The notes: generated by a model not told the origin, from the sequence alone. A DNA stretch of 64,000 bases from Isoetes taiwanensis (GCA_021234155.1 JAJEKV010000028.1:17844825-17908824), one strand, 5' to 3'. Positions 48,691 to 62,119 are shown, counted from the first letter of the stretch. Numbers and translations are program-made.

Positions 48691-49536
48691 GATAAGGACT
48701 TACCGAGACGCTGGTATAGATTCAATACTACTTGCTGCAGTGTTTTCAATATTGCATCCACCTCTTTACGTTGCATCACTCTTTACCGAAACTATGAAAT
48801 GGGTAAGCATGTGCTGCTGACATATCGAAACCTGTAGATAATATCATTTTGCAAAGAAACGTCAAATGCATTTTTCCAAAAAGGATGTCTTTGCAAGCAT
48901 ATTGCACCAAAAATTCATCACAAGCAAAGTCGAAGACAAAAATGAACACAAAGGAATAAAATTAAGATCTTGCATTCGGACCAAAAAAGAATATACCTAT
49001 GTCTTGTGCAGGCCCGATCAATAAGACAAATGAAAATATTGGAAACATTCGACCATAGATTGTAATTTTTGGCGCCAAAATCACAACCACATGGAATGGT
49101 AACTACTTTGGAAGCTCGATGATGGCAATCTCCTTTCCGAAGCGACCGAGGCGGAAGCGCCTGAGCATGCCTTTCTTTGCTTCAAAACCATGAACCATCA
49201 TGCCTTGTAAGATCAACTTGTCATCTGGTAAATTATCCATTGCAATGGCATATGAAAGCAAGGTACATTAGGCAAATGATATTCCCTTCTCCTTTGATTT
49301 GTCTCTATAATCTGCAAGTCATAAACAATGGTCATTTCCAAATTGCAAACATTAGCTAAGGAAAAAGATCTAAGCTCACCTTGCCTGCATCTTCAGAAAG
49401 TGACACGATGCTTTCCACTGGTGGAGTCCACACTCTTTATTGTCTTGTCAATGCCAGTTGTTCCCAAAATCATTACCATCGAAGTTGGAGATGCATGTTT
49501 GAAGATCTTTCAAAGCACAAGAAGGCTTAAACTTAC

Positions 49537-50093
49537 CTCTAGATTGAAGCAAAGTTTTCATCTGTTCATAAGCTGTGAAGTACACCTGCAAATATGACAT
49601 CATTAATTAACTCTATGCTGCAAAACTGAGCATATCATGTTAAACTATTTACCGCCCAATTAGGGAAGCAACGCAAAGCATAGTTGGTGGCAGAGTCACG
49701 ATAAAGTCCCTTAACCCCTTCATCGTTTAAAATTAGCCCAAACTCTACGAGCAATTATACCACCTATGATATATAAAATTTGTAAGCTTCTTTACGTCAA
49801 AATGCTAACACATGGCGTCTGAACCATTCAACTAATCAAGGTGGTCAAGGGCTATTTTTCCTCAAAACAATCTTTGGATGTATGTAAAATACACAAGGCT
49901 AATATGAGAACATTTGTTTTTGAGAGATATACTAACTGGAAGCTAGGAAACATGGAAATGAAAATTGCTAACCATTTGTTTTCCATAAGCCCGAGAAAAC
50001 GGCGTAATGTCGACTTTTTAATCCCGAGGCAAATGCACACCTGCAAGCGTCTTCACTACATCAAGAGGGCAAGCGAATGTAGCGGCAATGGCT
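49537..50093 (-). pseudogene. Mitochondrial carrier (SLC25, NAD-carrier-like) exons
   Basis: Three exons on the minus strand with GT-AG signals. 50093-50041: AIAATFACPLDVVKTLAG, the PxD-x-x-K-x signature. 49744-49653: EFGLILNDEGVKGLYRDSA, then RCFPNWA. 49585-49537: VYFTAYEQMKTLLQSR. The last two join in phase 0 to give PNWA|VYFTAYEQ, the end of a carrier repeat as in plant NDT-type NAD carriers or related SLC25A33/36-like proteins. A full carrier has three repeats and six helices in the inner mitochondrial (or plastid) membrane. Only about half of one repeat is found, and the intron between the first two exons does not leave room for the usual linker residues, so it is a fragment. Confidence 0.65.
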
Positions 50094-50099
50094 CTGTAA

Positions 50100-51420
50100 G
50101 AAAATAACAAAATAGATTTGTGGAAATATTGTAATTTTATTCTCAAATCGGACAAACCCGATATGCAACTTCGACAATTTCTTTACTTAAGCATATCCGA
50201 TGACCCAATATTCCAAAGCGGAATACATGTTTACGATGGAAGTCAAGGACACTAGATGTAAACCTTGTGCGCTTTCGCCCTTCTCACCAGAATATCCTTG
50301 GAAGCGAGAATGCAAAGTAAAGTTGGATGGAACAAACAAATCATGGCAGCGGGTCATCCAATTCCATGAGCACGGAGCTTCCTCTACAATTTTGCGGGTC
50401 CAACTCACAAGAGGCGTCAAATCCACGGCCCAATGCATCAAGTGCAAAGCTGAGCCTTAAGAAGGGGCCTCCTTACGCGGACTTTCTATCCATTACGTGC
50501 CATGGGAAGAAATAGTTTGCCATATCAGGGCTTTAAAGCGGGTCCATAAATGGCGTCCCCACAAAAGCGTAATCCATATTTTGTCTGGTCTAAGTTGGCA
50601 AGCTCACGTTTAACACGTGTATGATGGCCATTCTGAAGCAAAGCTTCAAACTTAGACTAAGTATTCTTCCGAACTGACCTATGATTTTGGAGTTTTCAAA
50701 AGATGGTTTTTTCACTCACGAAGATATTCTTTGCGGGAAGAATCCACGAAACTTAGAGATGGTTTATCGATTGCAAAAGCGCCATATGGAATCGTGAACT
50801 ACCTTGGAAGTGCCTCATGATGGCAATCTCAAAGCGACCATGGCTGCGCCTTTCCTTGCTTCAACGAACTTCGACCCGTTGCTCCATGTCACTATCACGG
50901 TCTACGGGCGGTTGCTCCATGTCACTATGGCGAATGTATAAAAAAATGCACCAACCTTTTTCAACCGATAGCTTTTTTAGAGCACGCCATAATCGCGGGA
51001 ATGAAACCATCCTCCCATGGTTTCTAAAGCGCCATATTTGAATCCTCGAGCTCGAGGACTTAATAGGGACTAAGATCAGATTGGGGGCTTTGTTGTGGCC
51101 CCAATCTTTCCCATACCTCATACCTTGTCGACCATATCCCCACCTCCGCCTAAGGCGTAAGAAAAACAAAGACATAGCGAGAAACCAAAATGTAATGGCG
51201 CCCGACAACCCGACTAAGCTAAAGGGCAAAACCGTGAAGAAGGCTCAGCTCGGCGGAGAGTGAGGAAGGATACCAATTTGGGGCTTTTGTTGTGGGTAGG
51301 AAGTAGAGAAAGATAAGAGCGTAAACGATCCGGGTACACGGATATCCACGAAGTCCAACAATCCGGCCATAGATGGAGGAGTTCTTCGAGCAAGGGCCTG
51401 AGGAAATGAGAAGCCCCAAA
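50100..51420. other. Stretch with a degraded internal repeat, no gene
   Basis: Sequence around 50,796-50,880 (ACTACCTTGGAAGTGCCTCA) is a decayed copy of 49,100-49,200, which on the minus strand encodes MVHGFEAKKGMLRRFRLGRF before a stop. No product could be named. Confidence 0.35.
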
Positions 51421-51764
51421 TAAAGGGGTCAATTTGGGGGCTTAACGTGGGCCGTCCAGATTTGAGATGGACGGCCGAGATTTAAATGTCTACACACTCT
51501 GCATCAAGGGGCTTATTTGGGGCTTTTGTTGTGGGCCGTTCATCTAAGAGATGGACGGCCGAGATCAATCTGTACCAATATTTTGGTACACCAACAAGAG
51601 GGGTGCTTGGGGAGTTACGAGGTGGCACCGTCTGGACCGTCCATCTCAAAAGTGGACGGCCGAGATCAATCTCTACCAACATTTTGTGGCATCAATCTCT
51701 ACACCATTTGTGGCACTGCCAACGTTTGTGACACTCAATATAATTGTATATATATATATATATA
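51420..51764 (-). mobile_element. Helitron-like 5' terminal region, inverse of the 26.6-kb copy
   Basis: Three CCGTCC...GGACGG hairpin boxes, GTACCAATATTTTGGTAC, and the end ATATAATTGTATATATATA match 26,628-27,060 in inverse orientation. The right edge runs straight into (TA)n and the CTAG terminus of the next element, so this end was itself invaded. Confidence 0.5.
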
Positions 51765-51792
51765 CTAGTTATGGTGCCCAGCGTTGCTGGGC
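51765..51792 (-). terminator. Helitron 3' terminal hairpin with CTAG end
   Basis: Stem 51776-51782 pairs with 51786-51792 around loop GTT, 7 of 7 bases. CTAG occupies 51765-51768, preceded by A of a TA tract. Confidence 0.75.
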
Positions 51793-51884
51793 AAATGTTG
51801 GGAACATCTGTGGATGGAAACCTATTTAGCTCAGACTCATTCTTATAAATCTAATATAATAGAAACCAAGCCTATCATTGCTAG

Positions 51885-53300
51885 GCTATCCCTTCCCTTT
51901 GCTCTATCCCGCGTATAATTTTTTTTCTCATTTTCTTACACACTTTCTTTTTTCCCTTTTTTTATTTTCCCTGCACATTTACTTTTTCCCTTCTCCTTTT
52001 TTTTTTTACTCTCTTTACCCTCCCCTTTCCCTTCCCTTTCTCCTTATCCTTTTTCCCTTTCCCTTTTTTTCCGGCTTTTTTTTTCCTTCTTTTTCATTCT
52101 TTTTCCTCACCCTCCTCATTTTTCTAGTGCCTTTTTCCCATTCCTTTTGCCTTTCTCTTTTCCCATGCCCTTTTTTCCATTTCTTTTTTTTCCTTGCCTT
52201 TTTTCATGTGACCCTTTTCGTCCTCTCCTCACCCTCTTCTTTCGTGTCTCTCTTTTCCCATTTCCTTCTTCCTTTTTTCTCGTGCCTTTTTTCCTTTCCT
52301 TCCCTCCCTTCCGCCTCTCTTTTTCTTTTTCCTTTTCATTCTTTTTTCATCCTTTCCCCACCCTTTTCCTTTTTCCCATGCCCTTTTCCTCTTTCCTGCC
52401 CCTTTCCTTTTCTCTTTCCCTTTCCCCTTTTTCCATGTGTTTTTCCATTACCTTTTTTCCACTTTTTTTTACGTGCCCCGTCCCTATTCCCCTTTTTTCT
52501 TTTTCTTTTCCCTTTCCCCATGCTCTTTTTCCCTTTATTTTTACCCTTTCCTCACCCTTTCCCTCTTCCAGTTTTTTCTGTGCCCTTTTTCCCTTCCTCT
52601 TTTCCATTTTCCCTCCTTATTCCTCGTGTTCTTTTTTCTTTCCCCGTTCCCCTTTCGCCTCCCATTTCCTTTTTCCTTTTCCTTCTTTTTTTCATCCTTT
52701 TCTCCTTTTCCATGCCCTTTTCCTCTTTCCTTTCCACCCTTTTTTTTCCTTCTCTCTTTTCCTTTCCATTTTCCCACACCTTTTTCCATTCCATTTTTTC
52801 CACCTTTTTCACATGCCCTTTTTCCTCCTTTTCCCACCCTCTTCCCCTTTTCCCTTTTCCTCTTTTCCTATTCCATGTTTTCTGTTCTCTTTTTGCTTTT
52901 CGCTTTTCCCTTTTCCCATTTTCCATCTTTTTTTCCCTTTCTTTTTTTCCTTTCCTCACCCTTTTCCTCTTCTCGTGCCACTTTCTCCTTCCTCTCTCAT
53001 TTCCCTCTCCCTTTTCCTCATGCCCTTTTCCCTTTTTCGCCTCCTTTTTCCTTTTTCCTTCCCTTTCTATTTTTCCATGCCCTTTTTTCCTTCTCTACAT
53101 CATTCTTATCTTCCCCTTTTCCCTTAGTCACCCTTTCCGAGTCTTCACCTTTTTTTCTTCACCTTTTTTCCCTTATTTCCTCACCCTTCCTTTTTCCTTT
53201 TTCATGGTGTCCTTTCCTTCCTTTTTCTCCCTTTCTTTTCTTTCCTCCTTTTTTCGTCTCTTTTCCTTTCCTTTTCCTTCTCCTTTTCCTTTTATTTTTA
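51885..53300 (+). repeat. 1.4-kb polypyrimidine (C/T) tract
   Basis: Almost unbroken C/T sequence made of CCCTTTTCC-type words with sporadic A and G (CATGCCC, CACCC). The long open frames through it (Phe, Ser, Pro and Leu only) are a by-product of the absence of purines. Such tracts can form triplex DNA. Confidence 0.95.
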
Positions 53301-53689
53301 AAATTTGACTCTAGTGTGGCATACAATGATGTTAAATGCCAAATCGAGAAGTTTAACTATGCTTTTTGCACGTAGAAAAGAAGTCGACTAAAACTTACCT
53401 TTAATATCTCCACAATTTGAATGCTTTTCCAAATCGTTCTCCGAATCTTCGACTATGTCGAAGGCATCATTGTTGTCTTCTTTGTGCAGCCCTGTTGCCC
53501 TAAATATTAGCTCACGACTTTGCTTGCTTCAAGCAATTTGGGTAGAGCAAAATGCCAAACACCTTTACAAAATCTTCTATCGATTAGAACCCAACCCGGA
53601 CCTTCATCTTTGTTAAGAAGATGGCGGATTTGGATGCCTTAATCACGAAGCTCCATACCTATGTGCCATAGATGTTGTTTACTGTGACA

Positions 53690-54150
53690 ATAGAGCTTTC
53701 ATTTAGGAGTTATGGCCATATTTTTACTCAACTGTGTAAAACTGTGGCAAGCAAAGACATTAGATCATTTGGCACTTTGTTTTAGCCCATTTATGCTAAG
53801 AATTTGGAAAATGGATGCCTAGCATCAATTGGGGATCTTCCATTGACCTTTTCGCGGATGTTCTGTGCGAGAAAATAGAGCTTTCGTTTTGGAGTTATGG
53901 CCATATGTCTACCCAACTGTAAAACTGTGGCAGCAAAGACATTGCCTGATTTGGCACAGTTTTGGCCCATTTCTGCTAGCAATTTGGAAAATGGACGCCT
54001 AGCATCAATTGTGGACTTTCCAGTGACCTTTCCAACGGATGTTCCTGTGCATAAAATAGAGCTTCAGCTTGGGAGTTATGCCCATGTTTCTAGTTGAGAA
54101 GTCACGCAAAGAATCAAGCAAGCTCCAGCTAGAAATGGATACATAATTTA
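53690..54150 (+). repeat. 180-bp tandem repeat array, second locus
   Basis: Two to three units of the repeat at 40,520-41,330, with GGAGTTATGGCC near 53,706 and 53,891 and a variant near 54,071, and the same tail TCAAGCAAGCTCCAGCTAGA. Confidence 0.9.
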
Positions 54151-55735
54151 GAAAATGTACCTGTAGATTTCCTCCATGTTAGTAATGTGCAAATGGCATG
54201 TAGAGCAGGGCCTGCAAAAACTAAGAAAGATAATAAGTAACCAAGGTAAATAATGAAGAGACAAGCAAGACTCTAATGGCAGGCTAGGTCGGTTAACAAA
54301 CCATAATGGAGTTTGCCGCGCGTGCTCGCTTCTACATCTCGTGCAATGCATCCATTCCAGCCCCATAAAAAATGAGTCACAAAAAACATGTTACGCTTCC
54401 ATTTGCAAACCCAATATCCAGGTCTTCCTATTTTGCAAGCTTAAATATTGAAAAGACAATATCTGTTGTGAAGAATTTCCTATTGGTGTCATTTACGCAA
54501 GGATTCCCAATAATGTTGGAAGTGTGATTCGGATAAGAATTAAGTCAATATAAAGGTCAGATTTCTAAACTTCATCTATGATGTGGTTTATTTAGCTTGA
54601 TCCTTGAAAGCTCCACTAAAGCTAGACCACCTCTTGAATCAAGATCCGTTTTAAAAATCTTGTCAATCACTAACTAATTAAACAACGAAACTACATTTTC
54701 TAAATAAACACCCGTTTAAAATTCTCCACGTAAATAAAACACCACGGACTAATATTTACCCGGTAACCACAATGGGGTCTCAAATGCCGATCTGTTATAT
54801 CCATCTCTTCCATGCATAAAGAACATAAATGGGAGGACATTCAAGATACCACAATTTTGCCAACCAAGAGCTCCAATCCAATAACTTAAAAGGAAATGCC
54901 AACCCTAGACATAAAATAAAAATATCAACTAAATGCATGGATGTTCTGAGAGATCGCTTAAGGTCGACCTAGTACTAAGGTGTGATGTCCCAACACTAAA
55001 CCGCTCTCGACTAATCTACCACATATAACATATCTCGGATCTTGCTCAAGCTCTAACGAGATACAAAAACCTAGTAACCAGGTGATCTACGTAAGCGTGG
55101 GAAGATCCGTGAGCACCACATCACAAAAATACAAAGCAAAGGGTCAAAAAAAATGCGAACCCGCCTTTGCAAGAACAGATGGTCGAGGAGCTCACATGAA
55201 GAAGAGATGGCACATGGCAAAAGAAGAGGCCTTGCCTCGGAATGGCATCCGGCTTCTACAAATTCAAAGCTCCAAGAACTCAACCCGAAACTCAAAATCC
55301 CAGCCATTCTATTTGCCCACATTCTACAAAAAGCCCGTAATTTGTAAGTGATTGGGCCACCGTGAAGCAAAAGAAAGGAAAAAACAATTTTGTGAACCCA
55401 AATTAGAGATACCCAACTCAAATCCGCAAGCTTAAAAACACAATTGAATCAAAAGAGAACGAGATGGCAAAAAATGAGAATCACCTGAGAAGAATTAAGC
55501 CGGAAAGCTAAGTCACATGTACTATAGAAAAAATTCGAGCTAGAGATGCGGCGCACTCCCGGAGGTCGTTCAACATCCCAACTTCAGATATTTAAAACCA
55601 GAATATAGAGCGCTGGTAGTCTCAAATCGTGCTAAAATGAGATGCCAGCACCCGACCCAACACTCGACCCAACACTGCAGAGTACGCTCGCCGGAGTTTT
55701 CTTGTTGATTAGGGGCAAGTCACAGAAATCGAATT
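54150..55735. other. Stretch without a supportable gene
   Basis: No exon with both splice signals and a recognisable product was found on either strand. Confidence 0.4.
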
Positions 55736-55852
55736 GGGGCTTTTGTTGTGGGCCGTCCAGATCCGAGATGGACGGTCCAGAGAGCGACAGCAAAATCTCT
55801 AGAAATCAGGTTTCTCTAGAAAAAGGGGGTCTCATATAATTGTATATATATA

Positions 55853-55855
<3 letters not shown>

Positions 55856-55933
<78 letters not shown>

Positions 55934-55935
55934 GG
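55856..55935. repeat. (TA)n microsatellite
   Basis: About 80 bases of TA repeats, right flank of the proposed 4.1-kb Helitron. Confidence 0.98.
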
Positions 55936-57600
55936 TGCATGTTCCTACGGAGCAAGTTCCAATTTAACAGATGGATTTGACCTAGTATAAGCTTTACAGC
56001 TCGGATTTTAGACTAACTGGTCCACGAGTTCAGAAAAATATGGAGTTGGTATAAATACTAGGTTCACATGTGTTTATGTAGTACAGACATCAGCAAGTGG
56101 CCCGTGGTGTCCACAATGGTGTACAAGCAGTAAGTATGTGGATATCGGAAGAAAAACCACACGGTTTAAATATCCCACATGGTTTATTTTCCATTGTGCC
56201 ATATCCGAGTATGAACCTAAGGTCATGTTCTTAGTATGGCTATGACGGCATAAAATGTCATAACACCATGAGCAGCTGGATTACGAAGTATGTCTAAATC
56301 GAAGGTGCATATGCCCACTTGCATATATGGTATGAAGGTAAAATTGTGCACAAAAAATGGCTTTTGAAACCTTGCTAGCATATTTTAGAAGAAATTTAAG
56401 CATTATGACATGGGGCATAATTTTTTACATCTATGGCAATTTTTGGCATTTATCTGAAGTCTCTTTAGGGATAATAACAAGAAGATGAAGTTTTCTACAA
56501 AGGGAGACACCCTTGTCTAGAGTATTGAAATCTCAAGGGAAAAGAATATGTTTGCTTTTTTTGGGGCTTATTTCTTGGCCCTAATTCTAACGGGATGGAT
56601 GGTGCGACTAGCCTTAGAGCTTTTGCATATGGACTGGCACAATCCTTGATATGCCCGAAAAAATCAGATGATTGCCATACGTGGCCTACTCTGGAGAAGT
56701 GGCAGATGGAAAAGATGGAGTAAAATGTGTGCACTTGAATATGCATGGGGCATTCTTGGACAAGGTAATTGTTTTGGCACTTTACATCTTAAATAGCAAC
56801 AGAGCATGGTGTCAAAACCTTAAGATTCGTCATTTTTAATTTGCATGTTTAAACATGAATTTTAGTATTGTTGCATGGTGGCAACGATAATTTGAGCAGC
56901 GGATACATGCAGGTGGTTGCAGACCCATGTATGATATTTTCTCAAGGGAAAACCTAAGGCACATATTTTCATCATACTTTCTAATTTAATTTGCATGATT
57001 GTCATGTTTAAACATAGAATTTTATTGTTGCATGGTGGCAACGGCATGATGAGCTGCAGACACATGCACATTGTTGCAGACCCATGAATGATGTTTTTTC
57101 ATGGGAAAATGGTAAAGGGGCACACGTTCTTATATGGAAAAATGGCTAACAATTATGTGAATATCTGCTTACAATTGGAAATAGGTGTGAAATGATTTAT
57201 TAATTAAAAAAAAGGGGGAACAAAGTGTCGAAAAACACTGTAGCATAAGCCCTTCTAAGGTTGCACTTCCGGATCCGGATTTGGCGATCATGGCGGACAA
57301 AAAATATTGCCCATTTGTTTCACGACCTTAGGGTCTAACAGTAGATTGACCGTTTGATCCCTATACTAACATTTCAGGGAAACAAATATCCTGGTATGAT
57401 CAAAGATAATGGCTATGGTCAGAAGCGACAAAGATGAGGGGATATATGGCATGATGCCAACGACATGATGCCACTAACCGGAGCTCCGCTTGAACCGGAG
57501 TTGCATGCAAGTAAGTGCTAAGTTAGATTTAAATTTAGCAAAGCTCCAGAGTTAGCAACTAGTATCTCGTGATGGCTTATCCGGCCATGTGATGGCTTAT
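55936..57600. other. Non-coding stretch with a duplicated segment
   Basis: A segment with GCATGGTGGCAACG and TTGCAGACCCATG occurs twice, near 56,873-56,945 and 57,030-57,100. A 21-bp tandem copy (GTGATGGCTTATCCGGCCAT) is at 57,570-57,612. No gene seen. Confidence 0.5.
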
Positions 57601-57738
57601 CCGGCCATGTGACTGCAAGACAGAGGAAAGCGGAATCTAGAAGCTTCGGGGCAGATAAAACTGCCAGCAGGTTATAACTAGCAAGAAACTTTGCTTTACA
57701 GTCTGTTTTTGCAAAGATCTAACAATGGCGCTCAGGCG

Positions 57739-58084
57739 ATGGCGCCTCCGCCTCCAGGCATGAAGAGCAAACTTAATAGGCATGAGATGATGGCTTTGAT
57801 CAAGAATGCAGGGCTGGATCTTGCAGCCTTATGCAAAAAGGAGAATGAGGTATTGCACAGTTTAGCAAGCAGTTTCTTATTGGCATAGTGGACAAGTGTA
57901 TGCTGGACGTGATTGCTACCACAAAGAAGAATGGTGACATGGTTAAGAATGTCTTACAGAAGGCCGGATACAGCAAGCTGATCATAGACACATGCAATGA
58001 TCAAGGCACAGAGGCCCAGGATTATGAGCAACAGGACGAATCAAATGCTGAAGAAACTGAAAATAGGAACTTCTTCTAAATCAG
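57739..58084 (+). pseudogene. PLE N-terminal ORF exon 1, copy 3, frameshifted
   Basis: Starts MAPPPPGMKSKLNRHEMMAL and continues NAGLDLAALCKKENE. A frame change follows near 57,850, and the other frame reads IAQFSKQFLIGIVDKCMLDV, in line with the SIAQPPKKLLQEIVAKYNL segment of copy 4. The exon ends LLLNQ in a third frame at CTAAATCAG|GTTCAG, the same LNQ|GT junction as the other copies. Downstream at 58,361-58,371 the exon-2 acceptor (GGCTGCAG|GTAACC) is present. It is a decayed relative of the PLE ORF on the opposite strand. Confidence 0.55.
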
Positions 58085-60023
58085 GTTCAGTGTTAGTAGA
58101 TTCTAAATTCCTAAAATAATAATAGATTGTTGATCGATGAGAACACCCTAACAAAGGGTCACTAACTGGTACACAGACTTGTATGTTTACCAATTCAAAT
58201 GTTTGATGATTAATATTGTCTTTGAATAAAAATTCTGAAGCAAATATCTGGTGAAGGGCGATAAGCCATGCTAAGATTACTGCTTACCTGTCAGCCCTTT
58301 CCTCTTTACCATGTTTTATGCTAATGTTGGACTGGTTGGCTGCAGGTAACCAATCTTGCATCTCCAGATTTCATTCGTTTATGGATGTCTTGGAGCAGTG
58401 TTACGTATAGAAGATTGCCCTTTGGGCTGAAAGCAATGGATCAGCATTTCTGGTTTCTATTTAAATGGGAGTCTTTGAACTTTTCTTAACCATCTGAGGT
58501 AACTGGTCTTACATCTCCAGTTTTCTTTTTGAACGATTGGATGGTTGGAGACAATGGACTACATAAGAAAAACAACGGTCTCGACTTGCGAGACCACACA
58601 AAGCGGATTCTGTTACTATTTGATTTTGTTGAATTGTATCTTGCGAAAGGATGGTAAACTCTATGCATTTGAAATTCTGAATTCATGCTCATAATACTGT
58701 TGTATGCTAGCTGACTGGATATTACTGCTCAAGGCATTAAACAATGTAAGCCTTTTATTTTGGTTTTTTTTGGCTTAATGGAAGGAAAGATCAATCTACA
58801 TATCGTTCTATCTTATTTAAAGCTAGTTAATGATTTTCTGGCAGCTAGTTAATTATTTTCTGGCAGTAAAACTGGTGAAATTATAGCATGCATGCCTAAA
58901 GTCAGCACGCTGCTAAACAGAATTAATGGTAGCATCTATGTCCCCTTGGTGGTGGTTAACAATGCATTACTAGTAATATAGCATAAATAATTACAAGCTA
59001 GAAAACAGGAATAATTATGCAGCATGAGCTCATGGCTAGGAGACATCATATTAACTAGTAAATGTAATGACGAAAATAGTAACAAGTTGATTTTGTGCTA
59101 TTCAAGCATAATAGATCTGTTCAGAATAGTGGATCTGCTGAAAATAAGTGGAGGTTTGGCTTTCCATGAAATGAGTTTATTGCCCAGGCTGAGGTAAAGC
59201 AGCATTGCTTAGCTCTTAGAAAAGGTTATAGATGGCACAAATTTCTGTAATAGTGTAATAATAGGCCATGGACGGGTCTATGGTATGTCATGGACAAGCT
59301 TTTTGGCTAATATGGAAAATGAATAAATAACACTTACAAAGTGTTTAGTCAAAGGACTTCCAAGGCTCCCCTAGACTATGTCTAGGGACTGATAAGTTCC
59401 AGAGCCCATGGTCTGGAATGGCTAAGTCTTTTGGATAAGGCTAAGGCCAAGTTTATATATTCTGTGATTTCAGGATGCCAGTATAACTGGCATGGGCCTT
59501 GGTAGTCCAATGAGAATTAAAATTTTGGAAGGGTATGATCCAAGTAATTCTTTATCTCTATTTTCTTTAATTTGTTTATCAGAGGATATTTAACCACTGA
59601 TTTTCAGATTCCATTGATTCTCGAAGACATACAAAGGAACGTGGCCCAGCCGCAAGCCGCAGTAAATAAGGGTATGGCGGGCGTAGTATGATATCCCTTG
59701 GAAACAAAGTAAGTACAGTGGTTCTTTCTCAATTCACTCCGAGGTCTTATATTATATGGTAAATTCGTATATTACAAGGTAGGCATTCATATGAATTGTC
59801 TGCTACTAACCAAAATATGGCCATTGGTCAAAAAGTTGCCTTAGGGCTTCTAAAGTAATTGGCAAATCTGCCAGCATAAATTAAGAACGGAGTTCATCTC
59901 CAAGTATCACTAAATTCAGCCTCAAGAAATGTTACAGTCTTGGATGGTCAACCTGTTTCAAGGGTACAGAGTAATATTGCAAAGGCTGCTATAAAGATAC
60001 ACCAGCTGTCAAGAATTCATTGA

Positions 60024-60110
60024 AATTCGGAGCACTCCCAGGACTCAAGGTCCACCGAGCAATTCTACAAAGAGAACTCAAAGCATACAGGTATTTCTCA
60101 TTTGTCTTGC
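60024..60110 (+). pseudogene. PLE reverse transcriptase C-terminal fragment
   Basis: Reads LKFGALPGLKVHRAILQREL and then KAYRYFSFVLL, aligning with the RT end FPGLQYDLGTLRNELKKYRY on the minus strand. Both are followed by the same hairpin motif. Only the last 25-30 residues survive. Confidence 0.6.
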
Positions 60111-60215
60111 TAAATTTTAGTACAGTTGGCAGGGGGATCCCTAGAGCATAGGGATCCTCCTGTCCCATTGCTATCTAGGGTTCTACTTTGCCTTCCGGTT
60201 GGAGGTAGGGTTTAG

Positions 60216-61430
<1,215 letters not shown>

Positions 61431-61744
61431 TTGAAACCTCGATGGAGGCGGCAAATCATAACAGGGAGAGACAAAATCATAGCTTCGAATATTTCGGCAT
61501 CATGGCAAGGCATGGCGACAGCCCCACTAGTCTATCTCTGGACGTATTTGGTAAGCTCAAATATTCTGTCAAATTTAGCTACAAGAGAGCGCATCAACAC
61601 TTGCAAAATCGCTGTGGGCAATGACATCCTTATTTGGTGCCACGGTACAATGGCATTTTCCCTATCTGCGACATGTTCTTAAGGCTGTTATCCTCTCTGA
61701 ACTATTTCTGGAAATGCAAGCACAGAGATAGCCGCTTGCCTGCT

Positions 61745-62119
61745 ATGCCAAAGGAGAAAAGCACGCCCAACAGGGGCTTCACCAGAGCAAAGCTCATTGA
61801 TCTGATTGATAAGAGCGGGATTGACCTTGCTAAGATTTGCAAGATGAAAAACCAGTCTATTGCTCAGCCCCCTAAGAAGCTGCTTCAGGAAATAGTTGCC
61901 AAGTATAATCTAGCTGAAACTACAAGCAAGGGAGTTGGAGATATCAGTGAATATTTGAGCAAGAACAAGGAGCCAATGTGTAATGAGGGCACCAACCCAG
62001 CAGCAAACTTGGTGGACGACCAGGAGATGGTCAACATTGCAGACTCTGTTGGTTTGGAAGATGGCATGCAAGAGGAGGACGAGGACTCAGAATTTGAAGA
62101 TAGCCTTCAACTCAACCAG
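61745..62119 (+). CDS. PLE N-terminal ORF exon 1, copy 4
   Basis: A 125-codon open exon starting MPKEKSTPNRGFTRAKLIDL, then DKSGIDLAKICKMKNQ and PKKLLQEIVAKYNLAE, with an acidic end (MQEEDEDSEFEDSLQLNQ) just before the donor CAACCAG|GTTTTC. It shares the start, the T-(K/R)-A-x-(L/I)-I-x-L core, the GID motif and the LNQ|GT exon end with the ORF at 24,479-25,568. The matching exon-2 acceptor (GGTTACAG|GTAACC) is at 63,120, but that frame stops after 15 codons (VTGSSSPFSYVNCDV), so exon 2 is either shorter or decayed. The unit runs off the right edge, so a downstream RT cannot be checked. Confidence 0.5.

Larger units (their letters stand above)
51765..55855 (-). mobile_element. Probable Helitron, minus strand, 4.1 kb
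   Basis: On the minus strand the left end is GCCCAGC-AAC-GCTGGGC, 7 bases, CTAG, then T; the right end (5') starts TCTTATATATATACAATTAT at 55,855 next to a long (TA)n. Both ends lie in TA repeats, as expected for insertion between A and T. It holds a 1.4-kb polypyrimidine tract and a 180-bp repeat array but no Rep/helicase, so it is non-autonomous. The hairpin terminus is clear; pairing it with this 5' end is inference from strand, distance and flanks. Confidence 0.6.

Noticed and set aside
51878-53375. Open frames of 476, 326 and 312 codons in the CT-rich tract
   Set aside because: They consist almost only of Phe, Ser, Pro and Leu because the strand lacks purines; all three frames are open at once.
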